Shown: one piece after another, positions 1 to 8,219 of the stretch
Numbering within the stretch: the first letter of the stretch is position 1
Layout of the letters: the number at the start of each line of letters is the position of its first letter
From: an uncultured Cytophagaceae bacterium
GTDB lineage: Bacteria > Bacteroidota > Bacteroidia > Cytophagales > Spirosomataceae
DNA: 62,373 nt
Direction: 5' to 3'
NCBI GenBank assembly: GCA_903898715.1
Contig: CAIUGL010000089.1
Span: 1 to 62,373, forward strand
The notes under the pieces: generated by a model
Seen by the model: the letters and a program-made list of their open reading frames with translations, nothing else
Database searches by the model: none
Told to the model about the DNA's origin: nothing
Position numbers and translations under genes: made by a program

Positions 1-183
1 ATAATTTTTAGGATAGCCAATCTCAACCATAATTGCATTGATTTCTTTCAAAGTTGCTTTATAGGTTTGCTCAGCTGCAGCATTTTTAACATCGTAAAAA
101 TGAACAGAATTGATGGCGTTTTGAGCTGAGGCAGTCCGGCCAATAGCCAAGCCAAGCACTACTAAAAAAAGGATTTTTTTCAT
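1..183 (-). CDS. Exported protein, N-terminal part only (runs off window)
   Basis: An ATG at 183 opens a reading frame that stays open to the window edge (61 codons). The first 20 or so residues (MKKILFLVVLGLAIGRTASA, then QN) form a clear Sec signal peptide with an A-x-A cleavage site, so the protein is periplasmic or secreted. The visible mature part (about 40 residues, including VHFYDVKNAAAEQ) is not enough to name a family. It lies downstream of the GH97 gene on the same strand, about 300 bases away. Function unknown. Confidence 0.75.
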   Translation of the reverse strand, partial: MKKILFLVVLGLAIGRTASAQNAINSVHFYDVKNAAAEQTYKATLKEINAIMVEIGYPKNY

Positions 184-462
184 GATATTAAATTTGGTTT
201 AGAATTTATGTAAGAACAAACATAAGTATCTTTTTGAAATTAAAAATAAATTTTTATATTTTATTTAAAAAGTCAAGCTTACATCAAACAGTGATTCATT
301 TTAATCAAAGCAGCAAACAAGAGCGCACAAGAAACTAATTTAAACCCGCTCAAATCATATTGAATAAGTCAACTAAATTGGAATAGATTTAACTTGGTAA
401 GATCCTAATAAGATTAAAATTTGATAGTAGCCGTATCGACTCGGTTAGTGGGACCACTTACA
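184..462. other. Intergenic stretch, no gene seen
   Basis: An A/T-rich spacer between the incomplete exported-protein gene and the GH97 gene. All frames are closed by stops and no tRNA-like fold was seen. It must hold the promoter of the gene starting at 183. On the plus strand the last 60 bases lead into a strong terminator hairpin, so a short plus-strand RNA could begin near 400-425, where a TTAAAATTTG stretch resembles a Bacteroidota -7 element. This is inference only. Confidence 0.4.
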
Positions 463-487
463 CCACCTCAAACGAGGTGGTTTTTTT
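463..487 (+). terminator. Intrinsic terminator facing right
   Basis: A perfect 7-bp inverted repeat, CCACCTC (463-469) and GAGGTGG (474-480), with a 4-base loop is followed directly by seven T on the plus strand. That orientation ends plus-strand transcription, yet no plus-strand gene precedes it. It overlaps the stop codon of the minus-strand GH97 gene. On the minus strand no T-run follows the hairpin, so it is a poor terminator for GH97 itself. Confidence 0.6.
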
Positions 488-2582
488 ATTTTACGCTCGA
501 TTCAAATCGCCACAATCCTCCACCGCCTTTTCTAAGCCGAATTTTAAATGGCTGATTTCCATGGCCACTACCGGAAACAATTTTATAGTCAGCAGCATAG
601 CGATCGCTATTTATACCGTCAACGATACCTGTAAAATGGTAATTTTTAAGTTTCAGTCTGGAAAGATCAAAAGTTAATTCTCTTTCACTCCAATTAGTCA
701 ATGCCCCAATATACCAGATCCCATCTTTTAATCTTGCCGTGACAATATAGGCAGCTGGTTTGCCATCGAGTACGATTGTTTCATCCCAGGTAGTGGGAAT
801 ATTGCCCACAAATTTCATCAATTCAGGCTCTTTGAATCCCTGCGATGGATTACCCACAAAATATTGCAGTGGGCTATCATAAACAAGGTACATGGCCATT
901 TGGTGCGCACGTGTTCCTTGTGACATGGGTCTATTGGGAATATTTTGAAAACCATTATCCGTTGAATTCTCTAGTAATCCCGGTTCATAATCCAAGGATC
1001 CAGAAAACATCCGAGTAAATGGAATAGTCAGATCATGATTTGGCGTAACAAATGGACTCCATCCATTCCATTCTGAACCCATGACGCCTTCACGCGTGAT
1101 CGCATTGGGATACGTGATTTCAAATCCTGCAGGTGCCGGGGCGGAATGAATATTTACCATCAACTTATATTTTGCACATGCCTCGGCAATTTTCTCATAA
1201 TAATTCATGGTCTTCTGATCGTTCCTATTAATAAAATCAATAAGTATGATCTTGATTCCTTTGGCAGCATATAACTTCAGGTTCTCATCCATGTTTTCAT
1301 TTAGCACCATGGCATTAAACCATAAGCCGAGACCAACGCCCTTTTCTTTGGCATAGCTAGCAATGGCGTCAATATCGACATCCTTATTTAAATTCTTTGG
1401 GTTCCCCTTCAGATACCAGCCTTCGTCTATCATGATGTACTCCAGGCCAAATGTGTGGGCAAAATCAATGTAATATTTATACGAAGCCGTATTTTTTCCT
1501 GCCTTAAAGTCGACATTAAATAGATTAACATTCACGAGCCACTCATCCGTAATTTGTCCTGGTTTGATCCAAGATAAATCGCCTTTGATTTTAGATGGAG
1601 TAGCTAATTTTTGAACGAGGTCTGAGGCAGGTATGGTGGCGGGATTATCTGTAATGTGCAATATGCGCCATGGAAAAGTTCTTTTCCCTTTTGTCAACGC
1701 AATGTAATTTGCAGATTTACTTACATACACTAATTTCATGTAGTTCGCCGTATCCGTGGGTATTTCTTCTTTCAGCGGATAAGCTGAAAAAGCCGTTGAT
1801 AATCCATTTTGGGCCGATTTATGCAAGATCATACCCGGATAATCAGTCACATCCGATTCGCCAATGGCTATATATTTTCTTTCATTTGTCTGGATAAGTG
1901 CCGGCACAAAAAGAAATGATTTGTGATTGATTTCAGAGAGCTTTTTACTAGTGTACTGAGTTTCAAAAGTCGTCTCTGCGGGTGTTTTTTTAACTTTAAA
2001 AAAGTTGGCAACTCGTAAAATTTGATGTTTAACATAATTAACAATCCCAGGTCCAACCGGATTCTCCTGTTCATATGGTTCATAAAAAAGGGTAGCATCA
2101 CGAACGGGATTCACTTCAAATGTCTCGTTCATTACCTTTAGGTCATGGTTGGATTGACTAATCCAGCGAAACGCCATTCCCTCATCGTACATCCGAATTT
2201 CTAATGAAATGGCTTGGTCAAAATGAATTCGAACTCCCTTATAATGATCAATGAAGATTTTACGTTTAGCGGCAATGGTAGGAGAAAATAGGGTATCAAC
2301 TTCAAATGATTGTATTTCTTTGACACTTAAATGATCATACGCTTCCCCATCCAGATCTAACGCGATGGCTGATTTATCTACGAGGAGCGAATCCTTGTAA
2401 CTAATGGTATAAGCTAGTTTATGGGCTTGGTTGGCCGTATACAGTTGAAACCTCAACTTTTTGTCTGGCGAATAAAGCTCGGTGATTTTTTCATCAGCGG
2501 GCTGTTGGCACGAAGCCAGCAACACCACTACTGCCACAAAAAATGGCGCTAAAATGACCCAAGGATGGCTTATTGGCCTCAT
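486..2582 (-). CDS. Glycoside hydrolase family 97 lipoprotein (alpha-glucosidase/alpha-galactosidase type)
   Basis: Hydrolyses alpha-linked glucosides or galactosides at the cell envelope. The layout is GH97: an N-terminal beta-sandwich (SPDKKLRFQLY onward), a central TIM barrel (FGLEYIMIDEGWY, then GLGLWFNAMV, then IILIDFINRNDQ, then REGVMGSEW) and a C-terminal beta domain. GH97 contains inverting enzymes using Glu and retaining enzymes using an Asp nucleophile. The Asp in LIDFINRNDQ suggests the retaining clade (inference). The frame is open to 2654, but ATG 2582 (or 2594) is preferred, because it starts a lipoprotein signal ending LLASC, a lipobox with Cys about 25. The mature length of roughly 675 residues matches the family. 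It is transcribed away from the M20 peptidase gene and stands alone. The substrate cannot be read from the sequence. Confidence 0.88.
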   Translation of the reverse strand: MRPISHPWVILAPFFVAVVVLLASCQQPADEKITELYSPDKKLRFQLYTANQAHKLAYTISYKDSLLVDKSAIALDLDGEAYDHLSVKEIQSFEVDTLFSPTIAAKRKIFIDHYKGVRIHFDQAISLEIRMYDEGMAFRWISQSNHDLKVMNETFEVNPVRDATLFYEPYEQENPVGPGIVNYVKHQILRVANFFKVKKTPAETTFETQYTSKKLSEINHKSFLFVPALIQTNERKYIAIGESDVTDYPGMILHKSAQNGLSTAFSAYPLKEEIPTDTANYMKLVYVSKSANYIALTKGKRTFPWRILHITDNPATIPASDLVQKLATPSKIKGDLSWIKPGQITDEWLVNVNLFNVDFKAGKNTASYKYYIDFAHTFGLEYIMIDEGWYLKGNPKNLNKDVDIDAIASYAKEKGVGLGLWFNAMVLNENMDENLKLYAAKGIKIILIDFINRNDQKTMNYYEKIAEACAKYKLMVNIHSAPAPAGFEITYPNAITREGVMGSEWNGWSPFVTPNHDLTIPFTRMFSGSLDYEPGLLENSTDNGFQNIPNRPMSQGTRAHQMAMYLVYDSPLQYFVGNPSQGFKEPELMKFVGNIPTTWDETIVLDGKPAAYIVTARLKDGIWYIGALTNWSERELTFDLSRLKLKNYHFTGIVDGINSDRYAADYKIVSGSGHGNQPFKIRLRKGGGGLWRFESSVK

Positions 2583-2912
2583 CCAAGTAAACATGTGATT
2601 TGCCTTTGAAGAATGAGGCGAATTTTGTGGTAGCAAGTAAACGTTAACGATCAAAATAGGTAATGGCTTCTTGTTTTCTTATTTAGGACGCCCTTATAAA
2701 ACAATAAAACTCCAGACATTTTCAAATCTACTCATTCTGATATAATTATGTTTAACCATAGGAAATGAATATTTACAATAAATAAACCGAGTCAAGTTTT
2801 GGTGCGTTAATTTTTCCATCGACGTGTACCGACATCCGTATTAATTTAGTTATGCTATTTGCTTGATTCTGCCTATTTTCACTCTCCCATTTTACATAAA
2901 ATCTTCATGCAG

Positions 2913-4412
2913 ATGAGAATTCTTTTTGCCCTTCTTTTGGTTACCTCTTTGTCCGTATATGGCCAAAAATTCACCAAGCTCGAAATAAATGAAATTGAAC
3001 AGTCAGAGATTAAAGGCTCGCTTTTGACATTCAGAGAATTCCTCCAAATGCCCAACGATGGGAATTATCCCCAACAAATTGAAACCAATCTGAAATGGTG
3101 TGAAAAAACATTTCAAAATTTAGGGTTTAAAACCACGCAGTTAGTTTCGTCGAAAATACCTCATTTATATGCTGAATACATAACCGACCCCAAAAAGCCC
3201 AATGTATTATTTTATCTACAAATTGACGGACAACCCGTAGATAAATCCGCTTGGAATCAACCTAATCCTTTTGAGCCAGTAATTAAAAATCAAAAAGGAG
3301 AAGAAGTTTCATGGCATGAGATTGAGACCAAAATAGACCCTGAATGGAAAATAGTTGCTCGGTCTACATCCGATTCAAAAGGCCCTGCCATGTGTTTAAT
3401 TTCTGCACTAAACGCGCTACGAAAAAGAAATATAGCTCCTGCTTATAATGTCAAAGTGATCATGGATTTTCAAGAGGAGTTAAGCTCCCCGACTATCGCT
3501 GATTTAGTCAAAAAGAATCGCGCACTTTTGGCGGCCGACCACTTAGTCATAATGGATGGAACACGACACATATCCGATATTCCCACGATCATGTTTGGTG
3601 CTAGAGGTATTGCAACGCTGACTTTAACGGTATATGGTGCCAAAGAAAATTTGCACAGCGGCCAATATGGTAACTACGCCCCCAATCCAGCCTTAAAATT
3701 AGCCAAGCTGTTAGCCGGCATGAAAGACGATGATGGTCGGGTAACGATTCCAGGATTTTATGATGGAGTTACGATTACAGCGGCCGACAAAAAATCATTT
3801 GCTGAAATCCCCGAAAATATGGCGGAAATAAATGCGGAAATTGGCATTGCCGAAGCTGAAAAAGTGGGTGAAAGTTATCAGGAAGCCATGCAATACCCCA
3901 GCTTAAATATCCGTGGTTTACAAGCATCCAACGTAGGAAAACTAGTCACCACGACGATTCCAAGTATGGCCATCGCTGAATTAGATTTACGGTTGGTTCC
4001 CGAAACACCCGGTTCGAGACAAATCGGTTTAATCAAAAACTACTTAATACAACATGGCGTGACGCTAATTGATAGTTTACCTACAGACCAACAAAGAGCC
4101 CGATTCAAAACCTTGGCTACGTTGAAACAAAAAGTAGGATCACTCCCCTTTAGAACACCCATGGATTCTGAAATCGGCCTATGGTTATCCAAAGCAACAG
4201 AAAGAGCTGTGGGCAAATTTCTAAAGGTGCGTGCCACAGGAGGTTCGCAACCCATGGCTTCATTCATCGAAACCTTAAACGTGCCAGCGGTATCACTTAG
4301 AATTCCTAATCCGTATAACAACATACATGCTGCCAACGAGAACATTAAAATTAAAAACTACGAAGAAGGAATGAAGATGTGTATTGCGCTCTTAACGCAA
4401 CAAGCAGATTAG
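2913..4412 (+). CDS. M20-family metallopeptidase (CNDP/ArgE-like), exported
   Basis: A zinc-dependent dipeptidase/exopeptidase-type protein of the CNDP-like M20 group. ATG 2913 starts a signal peptide (MRILFALLLVTSLSVYGQ); earlier in-frame starts lack one. M20 landmarks follow: YLQIDGQPVD (near residue 103), the Asp in STSDSKGP, the Glu pair in FQEELSSP, IMDGT, the dimerisation/lid domain after HSGQYGNYAPNP, and the last His ligand in NIHAANEN. The first ligand motif, normally H-x-D, is Q-I-D here (bases 3219-3227), so one zinc ligand differs from the classical set. Length (about 500) is normal. The gene converges on the DUF819 gene and the stop codons overlap by 4 bases. Confidence 0.85.
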   Translation: MRILFALLLVTSLSVYGQKFTKLEINEIEQSEIKGSLLTFREFLQMPNDGNYPQQIETNLKWCEKTFQNLGFKTTQLVSSKIPHLYAEYITDPKKPNVLFYLQIDGQPVDKSAWNQPNPFEPVIKNQKGEEVSWHEIETKIDPEWKIVARSTSDSKGPAMCLISALNALRKRNIAPAYNVKVIMDFQEELSSPTIADLVKKNRALLAADHLVIMDGTRHISDIPTIMFGARGIATLTLTVYGAKENLHSGQYGNYAPNPALKLAKLLAGMKDDDGRVTIPGFYDGVTITAADKKSFAEIPENMAEINAEIGIAEAEKVGESYQEAMQYPSLNIRGLQASNVGKLVTTTIPSMAIAELDLRLVPETPGSRQIGLIKNYLIQHGVTLIDSLPTDQQRARFKTLATLKQKVGSLPFRTPMDSEIGLWLSKATERAVGKFLKVRATGGSQPMASFIETLNVPAVSLRIPNPYNNIHAANENIKIKNYEEGMKMCIALLTQQAD

Positions 4413-5662
4413 ACATCCACCAAGCGCATCAACCAGGCTGAAATAATCCCAGCATAGGTGCCAATGACATGGCTTAAAACTGCCAATAAAACTCCTACAG
4501 GCGCCAAGGAAGGATGAAAAGCTGCAGCTACAGCGGGTGCAGTCGCCACACCACCAATATTAGCTTGGCTCCCTACGGCGACAAAAAAGAAAGGGGCTTT
4601 GATCATTTTGGCAGCCACAATCATAGAAATAATATGTATCAGCATCCAGATTACCGCTACTGCCAGTAATCCAACGTTGGCACCGATATTAAATAAATCT
4701 AGACGCATCCCAATAGTCATAATTAAGAAATAAATAAAGAGCGTAGCAAAATCCGTGCTCCCTAGCTTTTCCATTTTTCGAACGCGGGTAAACGACAAAA
4801 GTATACCGATCGTTGTTGACAAGAGAATCAACCATAAGAATTGGGACGAGAAAGGCTCTAAACCATGCGAAATAAGCCAGTCGCGATGTGGTGCAAATAA
4901 TTTTGAAATTAAGCCACTACACGCATGCGCAACAGCCGTACCACCAAAGCCTATGCCCAATATAAATGTCAGATCTTTTAAGTCGGCAGGTTTATCTTTC
5001 GTTTCCTTAAATTTTAAGATATTTTTTTTGACATCCTCAATCAACGTTGCATCTGCCCCGAGCCAGGCGTCAATTTTATGGGTAATTCCTGCGCCATAAA
5101 ACAAGAGCGCTGTCCATACATTTGCCACTAAGGCGTCGATGACCAAAATGATGACAAATAGCTCTTCTGAGCATCCATAAATCTCTTTTAATGCCAATTG
5201 GCTACTACTACCACCGATCCACGAACCCGTGATGGTAACCAATCCTTTCCAATACCCCGCTTCCTGAGCTGCGACATGAAAACTGTCAGAAAATAACGAG
5301 ACAACATACAATGCGATAGGGCCACCAATAACGATACCGATTGAACCCGTAAAAAATATGAGTAGCGCTTTATTACCTAAACCAAAAATTGCTTTCAGAT
5401 TAGCAGTCGATAATAATAAAATCAAGGAGGCAGGAAGTAAGTAAGCCGTCGCAAAACGATATAAACTAGATGCTTCTCCACTGATCACATGGTAACTATT
5501 CAGAAAACCAGGAATCAAATAACAAAACAATAAGGGCGGAACTACCCCATATAATTTTTTCCAAAAACCATGATTGGAATCAGCACTATAAAAAATTCCA
5601 GCTAATAGAATTAAAAATAGTCCTGCGATAATGGCATCGTTCTCGATTTGGAAAAAATTCAT
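4409..5662 (-). CDS. DUF819 family integral membrane protein
   Basis: A polytopic inner-membrane protein with about ten or more hydrophobic helices across its 417 residues, for example ALLIFFTGSIGIVIGGPIAL and the C-terminal GVLLAVLSHVIGTYAG. The family-typical GSWIGGSSSQLA and VGSQANIGGVATAPAVAA segments, rich in small residues, support DUF819 (YjcL-like). The family is uncharacterised; a transporter role is often suspected but not shown. There is no signal peptide beyond the first helix. It ends inside the 3' end of the convergent M20 gene and lies 20 bases downstream of the alpha/beta hydrolase gene on the same strand, so the two may be cotranscribed. Confidence 0.85.
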   Translation of the reverse strand: MNFFQIENDAIIAGLFLILLAGIFYSADSNHGFWKKLYGVVPPLLFCYLIPGFLNSYHVISGEASSLYRFATAYLLPASLILLLSTANLKAIFGLGNKALLIFFTGSIGIVIGGPIALYVVSLFSDSFHVAAQEAGYWKGLVTITGSWIGGSSSQLALKEIYGCSEELFVIILVIDALVANVWTALLFYGAGITHKIDAWLGADATLIEDVKKNILKFKETKDKPADLKDLTFILGIGFGGTAVAHACSGLISKLFAPHRDWLISHGLEPFSSQFLWLILLSTTIGILLSFTRVRKMEKLGSTDFATLFIYFLIMTIGMRLDLFNIGANVGLLAVAVIWMLIHIISMIVAAKMIKAPFFFVAVGSQANIGGVATAPAVAAAFHPSLAPVGVLLAVLSHVIGTYAGIISAWLMRLVDV

Positions 5663-5682
5663 TTAATCAAATTTAAATTAAA

Positions 5683-6723
5683 CTACATACCAAAAATATG
5701 CCAACGAGCCTCCTTAGAATTAACCATTTTATCTCCGTCATGTGCTACATCTGGAACAACGGCAATTTGGTATATTTTCTTTTTTGGGGAATACAGTTGG
5801 ACGTAATCATAAAAATATTGTCCCCGCTCTAAACGAAAACGCCCTTGCATATTACCCTCGCACGTCTTGTCTAAACTACTATCGTTCATATTGACATCTT
5901 TCTCCCCCAGAATAAATCGAATATCTCGATTCAGAAATTGTTTCTTGATGGTTTCAACACCCACTAGGGAAGCATATGGATTTAGCTTATCCATGCCTCG
6001 AGGATAATCATTGAAACCAGGACAACCACTTGTATCGGGCTTGATAAACGTTAAACCAGTTTCCGTTTTTACAGGTCTTCGGTCATCTAAGTACATGTAC
6101 GTAGATGGATTCATCACGATAAAATTAAACTTGTATTTCGAAGCGATCGAAGGCATGGGCGTCATGCCCACATAACGGGAAACAAACTGTCCTCCGGCCG
6201 AATGACCAATGATGGTAATTTTTTTCAGACTCGGAAAAAGCTTTTTGTTACATGCCCGGGCAATCAACGAATCCACTAAACTAAAGCTGCTGAATGAATC
6301 TTCCATCGCACGTTTCGTACTTGATACCGATTCGTCGCCTATGCGCCAATTATTCTTTACCCAAAACAAATGCGTAGCATCATGTTTATGATCTTCTAAA
6401 TCTTTCTCTGAATTAAATTGGGGAGAAATAAATAATGTTTCATCTCCTTTATTAGCTGCATTGACTGCTTTTTCACCCCACTCATAATAGTCAAGTCCAT
6501 TTCTTCTAGCACCGTGAATGTAGATCACCAGTTGCTTGATTTGATCATTTTTCACTGCGATTGGATGATTGCTTGCATAGCGAAACGAATAGGTTTTATC
6601 ATTCTTTTTGAAAGAAAAGACATTGGGACAAGCTCTTTCGATTGCTGCTGGCTTTTCATCCTGGGCATTTCCGAACATTGGAATAAAAAGACTAAGGACC
6701 AGTAAGTGAAGAAGTGATTTCAT
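5683..6723 (-). CDS. Exported alpha/beta-hydrolase
   Basis: A secreted or periplasmic serine hydrolase. A signal peptide (MKSLLHLLVLSLFIPMFGNA) is followed by an alpha/beta-hydrolase core: oxyanion-side YIHGARRNG near residue 70, the nucleophile elbow IIGHSAGGQ near residue 170 (G-H-S-A-G), an acid candidate in ILGEKDVNMND, and a His candidate in PDVAHDGD near the C-terminus. The insert after the elbow (DRRPVKTETGL) is large and may shape the substrate pocket. The substrate is unknown. It starts just downstream of the terminator that ends the SusCD unit, so it has its own promoter and probably drives the DUF819 gene as well. Confidence 0.75.
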   Translation of the reverse strand: MKSLLHLLVLSLFIPMFGNAQDEKPAAIERACPNVFSFKKNDKTYSFRYASNHPIAVKNDQIKQLVIYIHGARRNGLDYYEWGEKAVNAANKGDETLFISPQFNSEKDLEDHKHDATHLFWVKNNWRIGDESVSSTKRAMEDSFSSFSLVDSLIARACNKKLFPSLKKITIIGHSAGGQFVSRYVGMTPMPSIASKYKFNFIVMNPSTYMYLDDRRPVKTETGLTFIKPDTSGCPGFNDYPRGMDKLNPYASLVGVETIKKQFLNRDIRFILGEKDVNMNDSSLDKTCEGNMQGRFRLERGQYFYDYVQLYSPKKKIYQIAVVPDVAHDGDKMVNSKEARWHIFGM

Positions 6724-6741
6724 GATTTTAGGAGGCTAAAC

Positions 6742-6774
6742 AAAACCCTCCAAGTAAGGTGCTTGGAGGGTTTT
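6742..6774 (-). terminator. Terminator ending the SusC-SusD unit
   Basis: A 13-bp perfect stem (6742-6754 paired with 6762-6774) has an A-run on one side and a T-run on the other, so it can work on either strand. It lies between the SusD stop and the hydrolase start. Confidence 0.8.
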
Positions 6775-6798
6775 AATATAATTAAATTAAAATATGGA

Positions 6799-8202
6799 CT
6801 ATTTATTTACTTCTGTCACGCTAAATATACCAGCATCTTTAGGCGCATTTTGATTCGCACTTAACTCTGATTGTGCCACAATAAAGCGTTGTGGATATTG
6901 CTTGATCGTCGCTGAATTAAACGGAGGTAACACAGCGATATCTTTTTCCTTTGAGCTTAATCTTCTCAAATCATCAAAAGCCATAGAGCTTGTAAAGCCA
7001 GAAACATATCTTTCTTCGATAATTTCACGAAGTAAAGCTCTATCGGTAGGGATTCCATCTAGGTTTTCCATGCCACCTTTTTCAAAGTCGGCTAATACAT
7101 ACGCATCATATTTTAATGCATCTGCTGCGTTCAATTTAATAAACGCTCTACCACCAGCTAAATACGCTCTAAGCTTGTTCAATTGAACAATTCCTTCAGC
7201 TGTTTTTCCAGCTCTAACCGCGGTTTCAGCCAAGATTAATAAGTTCTCCTCAAAACCAACTAGTGTCATAGGTGTATTAATAGCGGCGATACCTTTATTG
7301 TTGGTTGCTGACGCTCCGTCAAATCGGTAATAGCTCAATCGCGCATTTTCCTGAGTTTTTGCGTTATTCCGTCCCTTTCCTAATAAATTATCAAGATGAG
7401 ATCCCGTAAAACCCCAATAGCCACCACGCTGATTAATCATTTTGTAGTTCAGATTTTGACTTCCATTTCCAATAGCTGGAGGAGTGAAAACCAAAGCGTC
7501 TGTCGTCACTAACACACCCAATAAAGCTTGTTGATACGCCTTATCATATTCACGTGTGTACATGTACAAACGCGCTTTTAAGGTACGTGCTACTTTAATC
7601 CATTTTTGGGTATTTCCAGCGAACATTAAATCTTCCGGAATGGCGGTATTAGGAGCTGCACCCAGATCAGTAATTGCTTCATCTAGCAACGTTTGCAACT
7701 GAGCAAAAACAAATTTTTGGTTATCAAATTTAGGGTCAGCAACTTCTTCTTTCGCTACTTCTGTGTAAGGAATATCGCCAAATAAGCTAGCCATGGTTCC
7801 TAAGGTATTCGCTTCCAAAACCTTTGTAATCCCCGAGTATTGTTTTGCTTTCGGGCTTGTGGCGGTTTGTTGTCTCAACATACGCGCTTGTTTCACAACA
7901 CCTTGATAAGCATTTTGCCAAACATTGTTACTTTCCTCAGCGGAGATATTGTATTCGGCTAAACTTTTATACAATAAAATCAATCCTCTTGTATGACCAG
8001 CCCACATCCCACTAATACGTGTTTGGTGGCCAGCCTGAACTGAAATATTGGCTAGTTCGATTCCTTTTAATAATAAGACTCCCGCTTCAAAGGAATCTGA
8101 GGAAATTTCATTTGGATTGTCGTTGATTCCCTCAACAACTTTCTCACACCCTACACTAAATACTAACAATAGTGATAGCGCTGCATATTTTATATTTTTC
8201 AT
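6799..8202 (-). CDS. SusD/RagB-family outer-membrane nutrient-binding lipoprotein
   Basis: A surface lipoprotein that caps the SusC-type transporter and binds its ligand. The lipoprotein signal is MKNIKYAALSLLLVFSVGC with lipobox SVGC. The helical TPR-like scaffold includes NVWQNAYQGVVKQARML, GTMASLFGDIPYTEV and WIKVARTLKARLYMYT; the last segment is diagnostic of SusD-like proteins. Its 467 residues and overall pattern match the SusD-like group annotated as nutrient-binding outer membrane lipoprotein (PF12771/PF12741), not classical starch SusD. It lies 17 bases downstream of its SusC partner and is followed by a strong terminator. The ligand is unknown. The peptidase and hydrolase neighbours would fit peptides or oligosaccharides, which is weak inference. 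Confidence 0.92.
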   Translation of the reverse strand: MKNIKYAALSLLLVFSVGCEKVVEGINDNPNEISSDSFEAGVLLLKGIELANISVQAGHQTRISGMWAGHTRGLILLYKSLAEYNISAEESNNVWQNAYQGVVKQARMLRQQTATSPKAKQYSGITKVLEANTLGTMASLFGDIPYTEVAKEEVADPKFDNQKFVFAQLQTLLDEAITDLGAAPNTAIPEDLMFAGNTQKWIKVARTLKARLYMYTREYDKAYQQALLGVLVTTDALVFTPPAIGNGSQNLNYKMINQRGGYWGFTGSHLDNLLGKGRNNAKTQENARLSYYRFDGASATNNKGIAAINTPMTLVGFEENLLILAETAVRAGKTAEGIVQLNKLRAYLAGGRAFIKLNAADALKYDAYVLADFEKGGMENLDGIPTDRALLREIIEERYVSGFTSSMAFDDLRRLSSKEKDIAVLPPFNSATIKQYPQRFIVAQSELSANQNAPKDAGIFSVTEVNK

Positions 8203-8219
8203 CGTTTCAAATTAAGATT

